6,605 nucleotides of DNA from CANLWN01 sp039815505 (GTDB lineage: Bacteria; Bacteroidota; Bacteroidia; Flavobacteriales; Flavobacteriaceae): positions 1 to 6,605 of the forward strand of contig JBCBZE010000196.1 of NCBI GenBank assembly GCA_039815505.1, given 5' to 3'. The position numbers and the translations under genes were made by a program. This document shows positions 1-6,605 of the stretch, piece by piece. The notes beneath the pieces were generated by a model. The model was not told the origin of the DNA and did not search any database. It saw only the letters and a program-made list of their open reading frames with translations. How positions within the stretch are numbered: position 1 is the stretch's first letter; each line of letters starts with the position of its first letter.

Positions 1-1367
1 ATTTTGTTTCTAGAAATAAACTCCCCATGGCCCGCCTTTAGTTTGCATTCCCCATTTTCGATAGCCACTTTGCCCCGGAGTATTACCGTTTCTGTCTTAC
101 CTTTTACCTGCTGTCCTTCATATGCGGAATAATCGCAATTCATATGATGTGTGTCCACAGAGATGGTATGTTCTTTTTGGGGATCAAAAACGAACAAATC
201 CGCATCTGAACCAATAGCAATGGTTCCTTTTCGCGGATACATACCAAATATTTTTGCCGCATTGGTGGCACTTACCTCTACAAATTTGGTCAGCGATATC
301 CTTCCCTTATCCACTCCTTCCGAATACAGTAATTCCATCCGATGTTCTATGGCCGGATGACCATTGGGTATTTTTGAAAAATCGTCCTCCCCCATTTTTT
401 TCTGTTCCCACATAAAAGGACAGTGATCGGTACCTACCACCTGTACCAAACCTTGGTTGATTCCAGACCAAAGGGCCAGTTGATCTTTCTTCTCTCGAAG
501 CGGCGGACTCATTACCCATTTGGCACCTTCAAAATCCTTTTCATACAAAGAAGCGTCCAACAACAAATATTGAGTGCAGGTTTCTACGAACACTTTTTGG
601 TTCCTTTGGGTAGCCTCTCTTACAGCATTCAAGGCACCTTCACAGGTCATGTGAACAATATAGCCTGGACAATCCGTGTAATGGAGCATATCCGTAAACC
701 TTGCAGACGCCTCGGCTTCCGTAACCTCTGGTTGGGACAGATAGTGGTATAAGGGGGAAAGGTTTCCTTCCGCCCTATTCTTGGCGATCAACGAATCGAT
801 CATATCACCATTTGTGGCATGAACGGTGACCAAGCCCCCATTTTTTTTAACGACCTTCATGAGTTGTACCATCTGACCATCATCTATCATCAAAGCCCCC
901 TTATAAGCCATAAATGTTTTGAAGGAGGTAATTCCTTCTTCATTGATCATATGCACCACTTCTTTGGCTACCTCATCGTTGAAATCCGTGACGGCCATGT
1001 GATAGGAATAATCACCAATCGCTTTATCCTCCGATTTTTGTTGCCATGTTTTAAGGGCATTTGCCAGTGTATCCCCTTGGGTCTGTAATATAAAATCGAT
1101 GACCATGGTAGTTCCTCCATGAAGCGCGGCCCGGGTACCTGTTTCGTAATCATCACTGGAATACGTTCCCATAAAGGGCATATCTAGATGCACATGTGGG
1201 TCTATGCCTCCGGGGAACACCAATTTATCCGTAGCATCGATTACTTTATCGGCTTTATAATCCAAATCTTTGCCTATTGCTACGATTTTTTCATCTTCCG
1301 TATACACATCGGCAATATAACTCTCCGAAGCGGTTACAACACGACCATTTTTAATTAGAATAGACAT
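1..1367 (-). CDS. hydA: Dihydropyrimidinase / D-hydantoinase (C-terminus cut by window edge)
   Basis: Cytoplasmic cyclic amidohydrolase that opens 5,6-dihydrouracil or dihydrothymine to the N-carbamoyl-beta-amino acid; relatives also open hydantoins. I translated it by hand from the ATG at 1367 (MSILIKNGRVV...), giving 455 codons with no stop before the left edge. Family members are about 460 residues, so only a few C-terminal residues are missing. The binuclear metal site is complete: H58 and H60 (DPHVHLD), K150 (SFKTFMAYK, the lysine carboxylated in this family), H183 (VHATNGD), H239 (VHMTCEG) and D314 (GTDHCPF). Tyr155, the substrate-contacting residue in hydantoinases, is also present, and SPPLR and PNGHPAIEHRM are typical substrate-loop motifs. 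The ATG lies 1 bp after the TAA of the transporter gene, in an A-rich stretch without a clear Shine-Dalgarno, so translation is probably coupled. Dihydropyrimidinase is preferred over hydantoinase because beta-alanine-type enzymes lie upstream; residues alone do not separate the two. Confidence 0.95.
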   Translation of the reverse strand, partial: MSILIKNGRVVTASESYIADVYTEDEKIVAIGKDLDYKADKVIDATDKLVFPGGIDPHVHLDMPFMGTYSSDDYETGTRAALHGGTTMVIDFILQTQGDTLANALKTWQQKSEDKAIGDYSYHMAVTDFNDEVAKEVVHMINEEGITSFKTFMAYKGALMIDDGQMVQLMKVVKKNGGLVTVHATNGDMIDSLIAKNRAEGNLSPLYHYLSQPEVTEAEASARFTDMLHYTDCPGYIVHMTCEGALNAVREATQRNQKVFVETCTQYLLLDASLYEKDFEGAKWVMSPPLREKKDQLALWSGINQGLVQVVGTDHCPFMWEQKKMGEDDFSKIPNGHPAIEHRMELLYSEGVDKGRISLTKFVEVSATNAAKIFGMYPRKGTIAIGSDADLFVFDPQKEHTISVDTHHMNCDYSAYEGQQVKGKTETVILRGKVAIENGECKLKAGHGEFISRNK

Positions 1368-1368
1368 C

Positions 1369-3072
1369 TTATTTTTTTATCATTAACACATAATATACTA
1401 TCGCAGCGATAATAAAACCGGTAAACCATGAAAGGGAATACAAGAAATTAAGTACAGGCACCCAATAACCTACCAAGGCTAAAAATACCCCCGAAAAAAG
1501 AGCGATCATCGCTGCTTTGTTAATACCTGTTTTTCCGTAGGCATATGTTCCATTTTCTTTGTACAATTCTGCCAACGCCAAGGTTTTCTTTCTTAGCATG
1601 TAATAATCTACAATAAGAATGCCGAGCACAGGGCCAAGCAAACCGCTTACAAAAATCAAAAAACCGGATATTTCATTCAACAACCACCATGGAGCTATTA
1701 AGATACCAATAATTCCTGTGATGAGCCCCCCTACCCTAAAGCTTATTTTCTGGGGCAGCAAATTTGAAAAAGCATTGGCCGGTGCAATTACGTTGGCGGC
1801 AATATTGGTGCTTAAGGTAGCAATCAATAAAAAGATTTGGGCAACGACAATTACAACCGGGTTTTCAAAATTGGCAATAAGGGAAACAGGATCCCAAGGT
1901 GCATCATCAGCGATAAGGACATCCTTAAAATTGATGACCGCGGCACAAGTAACAAAAATACCAACAAAGGAATAGAGCATCATGGTTCCGGGCAAACCTA
2001 TAAACTGACCCGCCACTTGATCTTTTTGGGTTTTCGCATAACGAGTGATATCAGCAATGCTGATGGACATGGTGGCCCAAAAACCGACCATGGCCGTAAG
2101 CCATAATAGATAGCCCCATAGTTTAGATCCCGAACCGGAATTTGCATCTTTTAACGCGGCGGTTACCATACTGGAAACTACAGGTTGATCTCCTTCGGTA
2201 TTTCTGAATAGGACCTGGACATTTTGTGTTTCGGTGACAAGTGTCGTTGTCGAAACTTTTTCTATCAATATCGGTTGGGACGTATAGGGTTTCCATTCAC
2301 TTTCCCCCTCTTGGGTGAATAGTTTATAATCGTTTACCTTTACAGTTCCATCCTTATTTTTAAGGGCATTCAAATACAAATAGGACTCACCGTTTTCCGT
2401 GGATATCGTAGCCGAAGGGTTCTCTAATTGTTCACTTTGTTGCAATACAATTGAAAAGCCGTCCGCTTGGTCATACCCCCACCATATCAATGCCAATCCC
2501 ATGACAACCAAAATAGGAGCCGAATAAGCTTCTAGCCATTTGATACTTTCGGTTCCTTTCCAGATGAAATAGATATTGATACACCAGAAAATAATAAAAC
2601 CTACAAATTTACCTACGGATAGTCCCAGCGCTCCCTCCGTCCCCATGACAGCATTAAAAATGGCGTAAATGGCCAAACCTCCTATCCATGTTTGAACCCC
2701 AAACCAACCGCAGGCTATGATTCCTCTGGTCACCGATGCCAGATGAACACCTCTGGTACCAAAAACAGCACGACCTATTACGGGAAAGGGAATACCGTAC
2801 TTAACACCGGCATGTCCATTTAACACCATCGGTACAGTTATGATCAAATTGGCCAGACCAATAATAATCAAGGCTTCATACCAGTTCAATCCTGTTTTGA
2901 TCATGTAGGAGGCCAATAAGTAGGTAGGAATACAAACGGCCATACCCACCCATATGGCGGCTAAATGCCATTTGCTCCACGTACGTTGGCCTGGCGGAAC
3001 CGGAGCAAGGTCTTCACTGTATAAGGGGGAACCGGAAACGTCCTCCTGTAATTCTACAATATCTTTATTCAT
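1369..3072 (-). CDS. NCS1-family nucleobase/hydantoin:cation symporter with a large extra loop
   Basis: Inner-membrane secondary transporter of the NCS1 family (relatives: Mhp1 for hydantoins, PucI for allantoin, CodB for cytosine), 567 residues against roughly 490 for Mhp1. The N-terminal SPLYSEDLAPVPPGQRTW and the first helix (WVGMAVCIPTYLLAS) are family hallmarks. Twelve hydrophobic segments can be placed at about 36-57, 64-84, 110-140, 152-171, 182-199, 317-340, 354-380, 403-430, 446-464, 466-490, 518-538 and 541-563. Compared with Mhp1 from memory, substrate-site W117, Q121, W220, N314 and N318 match W123, Q127, W332, N423 and N427, and the sodium-site Ser-Thr pair matches S421-T422. Mhp1 G219 aligns with F331 here. 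Residues about 206-316 form a long hydrophilic insertion, listed separately. The gene starts 2 bp after the aminotransferase stop and ends 1 bp before hydA. Its place in the operon points to uracil, thymine, a dihydropyrimidine or a hydantoin as cargo; the exact substrate is not readable from sequence. Confidence 0.93.
   Translation of the reverse strand: MNKDIVELQEDVSGSPLYSEDLAPVPPGQRTWSKWHLAAIWVGMAVCIPTYLLASYMIKTGLNWYEALIIIGLANLIITVPMVLNGHAGVKYGIPFPVIGRAVFGTRGVHLASVTRGIIACGWFGVQTWIGGLAIYAIFNAVMGTEGALGLSVGKFVGFIIFWCINIYFIWKGTESIKWLEAYSAPILVVMGLALIWWGYDQADGFSIVLQQSEQLENPSATISTENGESYLYLNALKNKDGTVKVNDYKLFTQEGESEWKPYTSQPILIEKVSTTTLVTETQNVQVLFRNTEGDQPVVSSMVTAALKDANSGSGSKLWGYLLWLTAMVGFWATMSISIADITRYAKTQKDQVAGQFIGLPGTMMLYSFVGIFVTCAAVINFKDVLIADDAPWDPVSLIANFENPVVIVVAQIFLLIATLSTNIAANVIAPANAFSNLLPQKISFRVGGLITGIIGILIAPWWLLNEISGFLIFVSGLLGPVLGILIVDYYMLRKKTLALAELYKENGTYAYGKTGINKAAMIALFSGVFLALVGYWVPVLNFLYSLSWFTGFIIAAIVYYVLMIKK
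2125..2460 (-). other. Hydrophilic insertion in the predicted periplasmic TM5-TM6 loop of the NCS1 transporter
   Basis: Codons about 205-316 of the transporter encode a polar, cysteine-free stretch between the fifth hydrophobic segment (ending ALIWWGYDQADG) and the sixth (starting KLWGYLLWLTAMVGFWATM). The same loop in Mhp1 is about 20 residues, so roughly 80-90 are extra. The 5+5 inverted-repeat topology of this fold, with a cytoplasmic N-terminus, puts the loop on the periplasmic side. The content looks beta-rich (alternating runs such as TTTLVTETQNVQVLF) and ends in a flexible NSGSGSK linker. I do not recognise a domain. The reading frame stays open and the flanking helices are intact, so this is not a frameshift or a mobile insertion. 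Confidence 0.8.
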
Positions 3073-3074
3073 AT

Positions 3075-4403
3075 TTATTCACAATATTCATCGGCAATGG
3101 CCAAGGTCTTTGAAATAATCTCCAAACCTTCATCCACTTCATCTACACTTACATTTAAGGGAGGTGCAATAAAAATCCAATTCCATCGAACAAAAGTGAA
3201 CATCCCCAATTCCCTTATTTTTGATGCCATTTTCAATGTGGCTTCCATTTGATTTGATTTGGCATTCCAAGGTGTGGTTGGTTCTTTGGTACTTCTATTT
3301 TTCACCAACTCAATGCATCCCAGTAGACCTGTATTTCTAAAATCCCCAATCGAGGGGTGTCTTTCTTTCAATTTCGTTACCTGTTGCTCCATATACTTTC
3401 CCATGTTGGATGCCTTATTTACCAGGTCTTCTTCTTCGATAATTTTAATATTTTCCAAGGCAGCGGCGCATGAAACGGGATGTGCGGAATAGGTAAGGCC
3501 TAAAACCATTGGGGTATCATTAAAATGATGCGCTATAATATCGGTAACGGTCATTGCACCTAGGGGAAGGTAGCCAGAAGTCAACCCTTTGGCCATACAC
3601 ATAATATCCGGTGTTATCCCATGGTGGTCCACTCCGAACATTTTTCCCGTTCTGCCAAAGCCACTCATGGTCTCGTCTATAATAAGTAGTATGCCGTATT
3701 TATCGCAGATATCCCTGACTTTTTTGAGATACATGGGCGGATATTTTATACATCCCGATGAACCGGATTCCCCTTCGAACAAAATGGCCGCTATGGCATC
3801 GGGGTTCTCAAATTGAATCACCCGCTCTAAATGAGCCGCGGCCCGTTCCCCACATTCTTCCATACTCGATGAATTCCATGGGCATCTATAAAAATAAGGG
3901 TTTTCAACATGGACAAAATTATTCACGGCCTGGTCATCCATGGCAAACTTTCTAGGATCTCCGCCAGCCGACATGGCCCCATATGTCGCTCCATGGTAGG
4001 AACGATAGTGTCCGATAATTTTATGTCTTTTGGTATAGATCCGTGCCAGTTTTATGGCATTTTCAACAGCTTCGGCACCTCCAAGGGTAAAAAAGGTCTT
4101 GGTAAGGTTTCCCGGGGTAATCTCAGCTATTTTTTTTCCTAAAACGCCCCTTACGTCTGTAGCCATGCCAGGGTAAACGTAACTTAGTTCCTGCATTTGT
4201 TTAGCAACAGCTTGGGTAATACGTTGATTTCCATGACCAATATTCACATTCATCAACTGTGAAGAGAAATCCAAGTATTTTTTTCCATCCCTATCAAAGA
4301 CGTAAGATCCTTTGGCACGATGTGCACTAATTGGATTAAGCCCTCCTTGCTTTCCCCAAGAGAATAGGGTATAATCCAGATTATTCTTAACAATGTTGTT
4401 CAT
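3075..4403 (-). CDS. Class-III PLP aminotransferase, probable beta-alanine (omega-amino acid) transaminase
   Basis: Cytoplasmic PLP enzyme that, in this context, should move the amino group of beta-alanine to an oxo acid such as pyruvate or 2-oxoglutarate, giving malonate semialdehyde. Residue numbers here follow the longer 446-residue reading. Visible class-III features are the phosphate loop FFTLGGAEAVENAIKLAR (107-124), YRSYHGATYGAM (137-148) stacking on the cofactor, IIDETMSGFGRTG with D247 for the pyridine nitrogen, AKGLTSGYLPLGA with Schiff-base K276, and T308 in GLTYSAHP. The phosphate loop has GGA in place of the commoner SGT/SGS. That form, together with DFSSQLMNVNIGH and YFYRCPW, is typical of the subgroup containing taurine:2-oxoglutarate transaminases, so taurine or GABA are alternative substrates. 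I chose the ATG at 4403 (442 residues). The in-frame start 12 bases upstream is TTG, rare in such genomes, and it has no better ribosome site. The ATG lies 27 bp after the dehydrogenase stop, and the stop lies 2 bp before the transporter ATG. Confidence 0.93.
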   Translation of the reverse strand: MNNIVKNNLDYTLFSWGKQGGLNPISAHRAKGSYVFDRDGKKYLDFSSQLMNVNIGHGNQRITQAVAKQMQELSYVYPGMATDVRGVLGKKIAEITPGNLTKTFFTLGGAEAVENAIKLARIYTKRHKIIGHYRSYHGATYGAMSAGGDPRKFAMDDQAVNNFVHVENPYFYRCPWNSSSMEECGERAAAHLERVIQFENPDAIAAILFEGESGSSGCIKYPPMYLKKVRDICDKYGILLIIDETMSGFGRTGKMFGVDHHGITPDIMCMAKGLTSGYLPLGAMTVTDIIAHHFNDTPMVLGLTYSAHPVSCAAALENIKIIEEEDLVNKASNMGKYMEQQVTKLKERHPSIGDFRNTGLLGCIELVKNRSTKEPTTPWNAKSNQMEATLKMASKIRELGMFTFVRWNWIFIAPPLNVSVDEVDEGLEIISKTLAIADEYCE

Positions 4404-4430
4404 AGCTGTTTTCAAAGTAAGTGGATATCG

Positions 4431-5897
4431 TTAACTCATCCAATTGACTTGGGCTTCCGGGTTCCATTTGGTCGTAGTTTTTTTATTCTGTGTCCAAAAC
4501 TCTATGGAGCTTCTTCCTGTAATATCGCCCACACCAAACTTAGATTCGTTCCATCCACCAAAAGAAAACGGTTCCCGGGGTACTGGCACCCCAATGTTCA
4601 CTCCGATCATTCCAGCACTGGCTCTTTCCATAACTTGTTTGGCCAATCCACCGCTTTGTGTAAATACAGCCGCTGCATTGCCATAATTTGACCCATTTTC
4701 TATTTCAATGGCCTCATCCAGATTTTTTGCCCTAATAATGGAGATAACGGGTCCAAAAATTTCCTCACGGGCTACGGACATATCAGTGGTTACGTAATCT
4801 ATAATAGTAGGGCCTACATAAAAACCTCCTTCTTTTCCTACTACATCGGTATTTCTTCCATCCACCAATACTTTGGCGCCACTGCTCTCCGCTTCCGAAA
4901 TATACCGTTCTATCCGGGTCTTTGCTTCTCCACTTATAACGGAACCTAGGTTTTCTCCCGGTACAATTTTCTTGGCCTCTTCTACCATTCTGTCCACGAT
5001 ATGTTGCACTTTGTCCACACCCACCATTACCGACGCTGCCATACAACGTTGTCCGGCGCACCCCGACATGGAAGCTACCACATTGGAGGCGGTCATTTGA
5101 GGATTGGCATCGGGTAATACCAACAAGTGGTTTTTAGCACCGCCCAAGGCCACACATCGCTTTAGGGAGGAAGTCGCACGTTGATATACAATTTTTGCTA
5201 CTTTGGTAGAACCTACAAAGGAAACCGCTTCAATTGATGGGTTGTCACAAATGGCCTCTACCACTTCCTTACCTCCGTTAACGATATTAAAAACACCATC
5301 TGGCAAACCTGCTTCCTTGAGTAACTCTGCCATGCGCATGGTGCTCAAAGGAACCAGTTCCGATGGTTTCATTACCATCGTGTTTCCCAAGACCAATGCA
5401 TTGGGCATTGTCCAATGGGGTACCATATTGGGAAAGTTAAATGGCGTTATACAAGCCACTACGCCCAAAGGTTTCCTTTCTATCCTACACTCTACACCTT
5501 TACTTACTTCCTGAATTTCATTGACTACGATTTGGGGCATGGAAACCGCAAACTCGCATAACTCGATGCTTTTCTCAACTTCTGCTTGTGCCTCCCCATA
5601 GGTTTTACCATTTTCCAACTGCACCAAATTGGTAAGTTCATCTATATGCTTCTCCAATAAAGTTCGATACTTAAAAAATACCTGAACGCGCTCTTTCAAT
5701 GTTCTTGATGACCATTCTGGATATGCATTTTTTGCTACCTGAACCGCCTTGTCCACGTCATTATAGGTAGACAAGGGAAGGGAAGATATAATACGACCGT
5801 CCAGAGGACTGATAACATCCATAGCGGCATGACCATTTCTCTCAAAATTGCCATTAATAAAATTTTGTACGGGTGGGTATTCCTTTATCTGTCCCAT
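4431..5897 (-). CDS. mmsA: CoA-acylating (methyl)malonate-semialdehyde dehydrogenase
   Basis: Cytoplasmic aldehyde dehydrogenase converting malonate semialdehyde, CoA and NAD+ to acetyl-CoA, CO2 and NADH, or methylmalonate semialdehyde to propionyl-CoA. It is 488 residues, normal for the family. Motifs in order are TPFNFP with oxyanion N154, KPSE with NAD-binding K177, FVGST (227-231), ALGGAKNH (250-257), AGQRCMA with catalytic C285, and EIFGPV with E379. The ALGGAKN form lacks the general-base Glu of hydrolytic aldehyde dehydrogenases, as expected for CoA-acylating MMSDH. R284 before the catalytic Cys matches IolA R283. One deviation stands out: IolA R107, which binds the substrate carboxylate, aligns with K109 here (AEVEKSIE against GEVGRGIE). 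The start is the ATG at 5897, preceded by the A/G-rich AAAGAAAGATT. It is the first gene of the run, after a 115-bp intergenic region. The beta-alanine route is inferred from neighbours; valine or inositol catabolism are the family's other roles. Confidence 0.93.
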   Translation of the reverse strand: MGQIKEYPPVQNFINGNFERNGHAAMDVISPLDGRIISSLPLSTYNDVDKAVQVAKNAYPEWSSRTLKERVQVFFKYRTLLEKHIDELTNLVQLENGKTYGEAQAEVEKSIELCEFAVSMPQIVVNEIQEVSKGVECRIERKPLGVVACITPFNFPNMVPHWTMPNALVLGNTMVMKPSELVPLSTMRMAELLKEAGLPDGVFNIVNGGKEVVEAICDNPSIEAVSFVGSTKVAKIVYQRATSSLKRCVALGGAKNHLLVLPDANPQMTASNVVASMSGCAGQRCMAASVMVGVDKVQHIVDRMVEEAKKIVPGENLGSVISGEAKTRIERYISEAESSGAKVLVDGRNTDVVGKEGGFYVGPTIIDYVTTDMSVAREEIFGPVISIIRAKNLDEAIEIENGSNYGNAAAVFTQSGGLAKQVMERASAGMIGVNIGVPVPREPFSFGGWNESKFGVGDITGRSSIEFWTQNKKTTTKWNPEAQVNWMS

Positions 5898-5929
5898 AAT
5901 CTTTCTTTTTTATTGTTTATGATGGCCTT

Positions 5930-5956
5930 ATTATAAAATTACAATAAATTATCAAA
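5930..5956 (-). promoter_or_regulatory. Candidate promoter for the mmsA-aminotransferase-NCS1-hydA operon
   Basis: On the minus strand, TTTG (5956-5953) is followed after 17 bases by TATAAT (5935-5930). That spacing suits a -33/-10 pair and would put the transcript start roughly 25 bases before the mmsA ATG. The Bacteroidota consensus is TAnnTTTG at -7; this site reads TATAATAAGG and lacks the TTTG, so the match is only partial. The region is very AT-rich, so chance matches are likely. Confidence 0.3.
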
Positions 5957-5969
5957 GACCTTGGTCTTT
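5954..5969. promoter_or_regulatory. Perfect 7-bp inverted repeat at the operon head (candidate operator, possibly a terminator)
   Basis: AAAGACC-TT-GGTCTTT is a perfect palindrome with a 2-bp centre. It can be extended to TCAAAGACC/GGTCTTTTGA if one extra T is allowed on the right arm. It lies 57-72 bp upstream of the mmsA start, and its minus-strand distal arm contains the TTTG of a possible -33 element, where a repressor would block RNA polymerase. No regulator gene is in the window, so the binding protein is unknown. The alternative is a terminator hairpin (6-bp stem, 4-base loop) for the upstream GIN gene. The sequence after it, GATAATTTATTG, is a poor T-tract, so I favour an operator. 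Confidence 0.5.
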
Positions 5970-6012
5970 TGAAAAATCAAAATCTATTTTAGAAAATGGA
6001 TTGTAAAAGGTA

Positions 6013-6605
6013 TTATTCTTCTTTTTTGAACAGTACCGAGGTCCCCAAAAACTCTACAATCGAAATTTTAGGATTACCGAATAAATGGGTCTTGGAAGAA
6101 CCGCTGGACGAAAGTTCGAAGTTCTTAAAGGCATAGAGTCGGGCAACGACGGACTCCTCCATCCTTGCTACGATCGTTGCGGCCTCTAACCTATCTGCTT
6201 TTAAGTTGGCATTTCCATCCAATCTTATTTGTAAACTATCGGTGGTCCCTTCCAATCTGACCGAAGTGTTCTTATGCATCTCTACGGTATTCTTTTCGCT
6301 GACGGAATAAATATCGGCGTTCGCTTTATCCTTTACGGCAATATTTAGCGAATCACTGTCCAGATTAAAATCCCCTACACTGTTCTCCTCCATTGTAATA
6401 TCCATAATTTCCGCATTGGCATTGAGTTGTATCCTAGAGGTTCCAAAGGTGGTGACATACAATTTATCCGTATTTATGATATCTTCCATCCCTATTTTAC
6501 CTTCCTTCATCGTAATACTTTCCAATTCTCTATAATTGATGGTAATCTCCAACTTCTTTTTGGCAATAATCTTGTAGAAAGAACTTATCATCAATGTACT
6601 ATCCG
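6013..6605 (-). CDS. GIN-domain (DUF2807-like) beta-helix protein, C-terminal part
   Basis: C-terminal 196 residues of a larger protein. The frame stays open to the right edge (it reads DST before a TTG and an ATG at 6594-6589), so those internal codons are probably not the start and the real N-terminus, likely with a signal peptide, lies outside. The visible part is a series of short beta rungs of about 20 residues, such as DKLYVTTFGTSRIQLNANA, DSLNIAVKDKANADIY and DSLQIRLDGNANLKA. It closes with FGNPKISIVEFLGTSVLFKK, which resembles the end of GIN domains in Bacteroidota envelope proteins. No catalytic motif or cysteine is visible. GIN proteins are usually predicted to be secreted or surface-anchored, with no established activity. 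It is on the same strand as the catabolic operon but 115 bp away, across the palindrome, and there is no functional reason to join them. It ends with TAA at 6013-6015. Confidence 0.75.
   Translation of the reverse strand, partial: DSTLMISSFYKIIAKKKLEITINYRELESITMKEGKIGMEDIINTDKLYVTTFGTSRIQLNANAEIMDITMEENSVGDFNLDSDSLNIAVKDKANADIYSVSEKNTVEMHKNTSVRLEGTTDSLQIRLDGNANLKADRLEAATIVARMEESVVARLYAFKNFELSSSGSSKTHLFGNPKISIVEFLGTSVLFKKEE

Noticed and set aside
423..752. Plus-strand open frame of 109 codons
   Set aside because: It lies wholly antisense to hydA, whose metal ligands and full frame are clear. The product has no recognisable motif.
841..848. Run of eight T (A8 on the coding strand) in hydA as a possible slippage or frameshift site
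   Set aside because: The hydA frame continues without a break through the run, with conserved residues on both sides (K150 and H183), so no frameshift is needed.
1619..1975. Plus-strand open frame of 118 codons
   Set aside because: It is antisense to the transmembrane part of the NCS1 gene, a common by-product of biased codon use, with no support of its own.
2125..2460. The transporter insertion as a mobile element or intein
   Set aside because: It has no splice-site residues, no cysteine, no terminal repeats and no target duplication, and its base composition looks like the flanks.
4401..4415. TTG at 4415 as start of the aminotransferase (446 residues)
   Set aside because: An in-frame ATG lies 12 bases downstream, no ribosome site favours the TTG, and the four extra residues add no family motif.
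6589..6594. TTG/ATG near 6590 as the true start of the GIN-domain protein
   Set aside because: The frame continues open to the window edge, and the first residues already look like an internal beta rung, so the gene is treated as truncated by the window.

Overview
The window carries one strand of genes, all on the minus strand. It holds most of a catabolic operon for reductive pyrimidine (uracil/thymine) or hydantoin breakdown. The style suggests a Bacteroidota genome, most likely Flavobacteriia. The reasons are moderately AT-rich DNA, A-rich leaders with no strong Shine-Dalgarno sequence, TAA stops on all four genes whose ends are visible, and a GIN-domain (DUF2807) beta-helix protein next door. 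The assignment is an inference from style, not from a marker gene.

In transcription order (right to left), the window begins with the C-terminal part of a GIN-domain protein (6605 to 6013), which runs off the right edge. A 115-bp intergenic region (5898-6012) follows. It holds a perfect 7-bp inverted repeat that overlaps a plausible promoter. Next come a CoA-acylating malonate/methylmalonate-semialdehyde dehydrogenase (5897-4431), a class-III omega-amino-acid aminotransferase (4403-3075) and an NCS1-family nucleobase/hydantoin transporter (3072-1369). Last is a dihydropyrimidinase/D-hydantoinase (from 1367), cut by the left edge a few residues before its expected end. The last three genes are separated by only 2 bp and 1 bp, so they are almost certainly co-transcribed and probably translationally coupled.

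The parts fit one pathway. The NCS1 protein imports the ring compound. Dihydropyrimidinase opens dihydrouracil to N-carbamoyl-beta-alanine. A beta-ureidopropionase, not in the window, would release beta-alanine. The aminotransferase turns beta-alanine into malonate semialdehyde, and the dehydrogenase converts that to acetyl-CoA (or the methyl analogue to propionyl-CoA for thymine). The ring-reducing dihydropyrimidine dehydrogenase and the ureidopropionase are missing here and are predicted downstream, beyond the left edge.

The core biochemistry is known. The unusual points are a roughly 80-100-residue hydrophilic insertion in the predicted periplasmic TM5-TM6 loop of the transporter, a Lys in the dehydrogenase where Bacillus IolA has its substrate-binding Arg107, and the palindrome at the operon head. 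I see no CRISPR array, mobile element, tRNA or rRNA.
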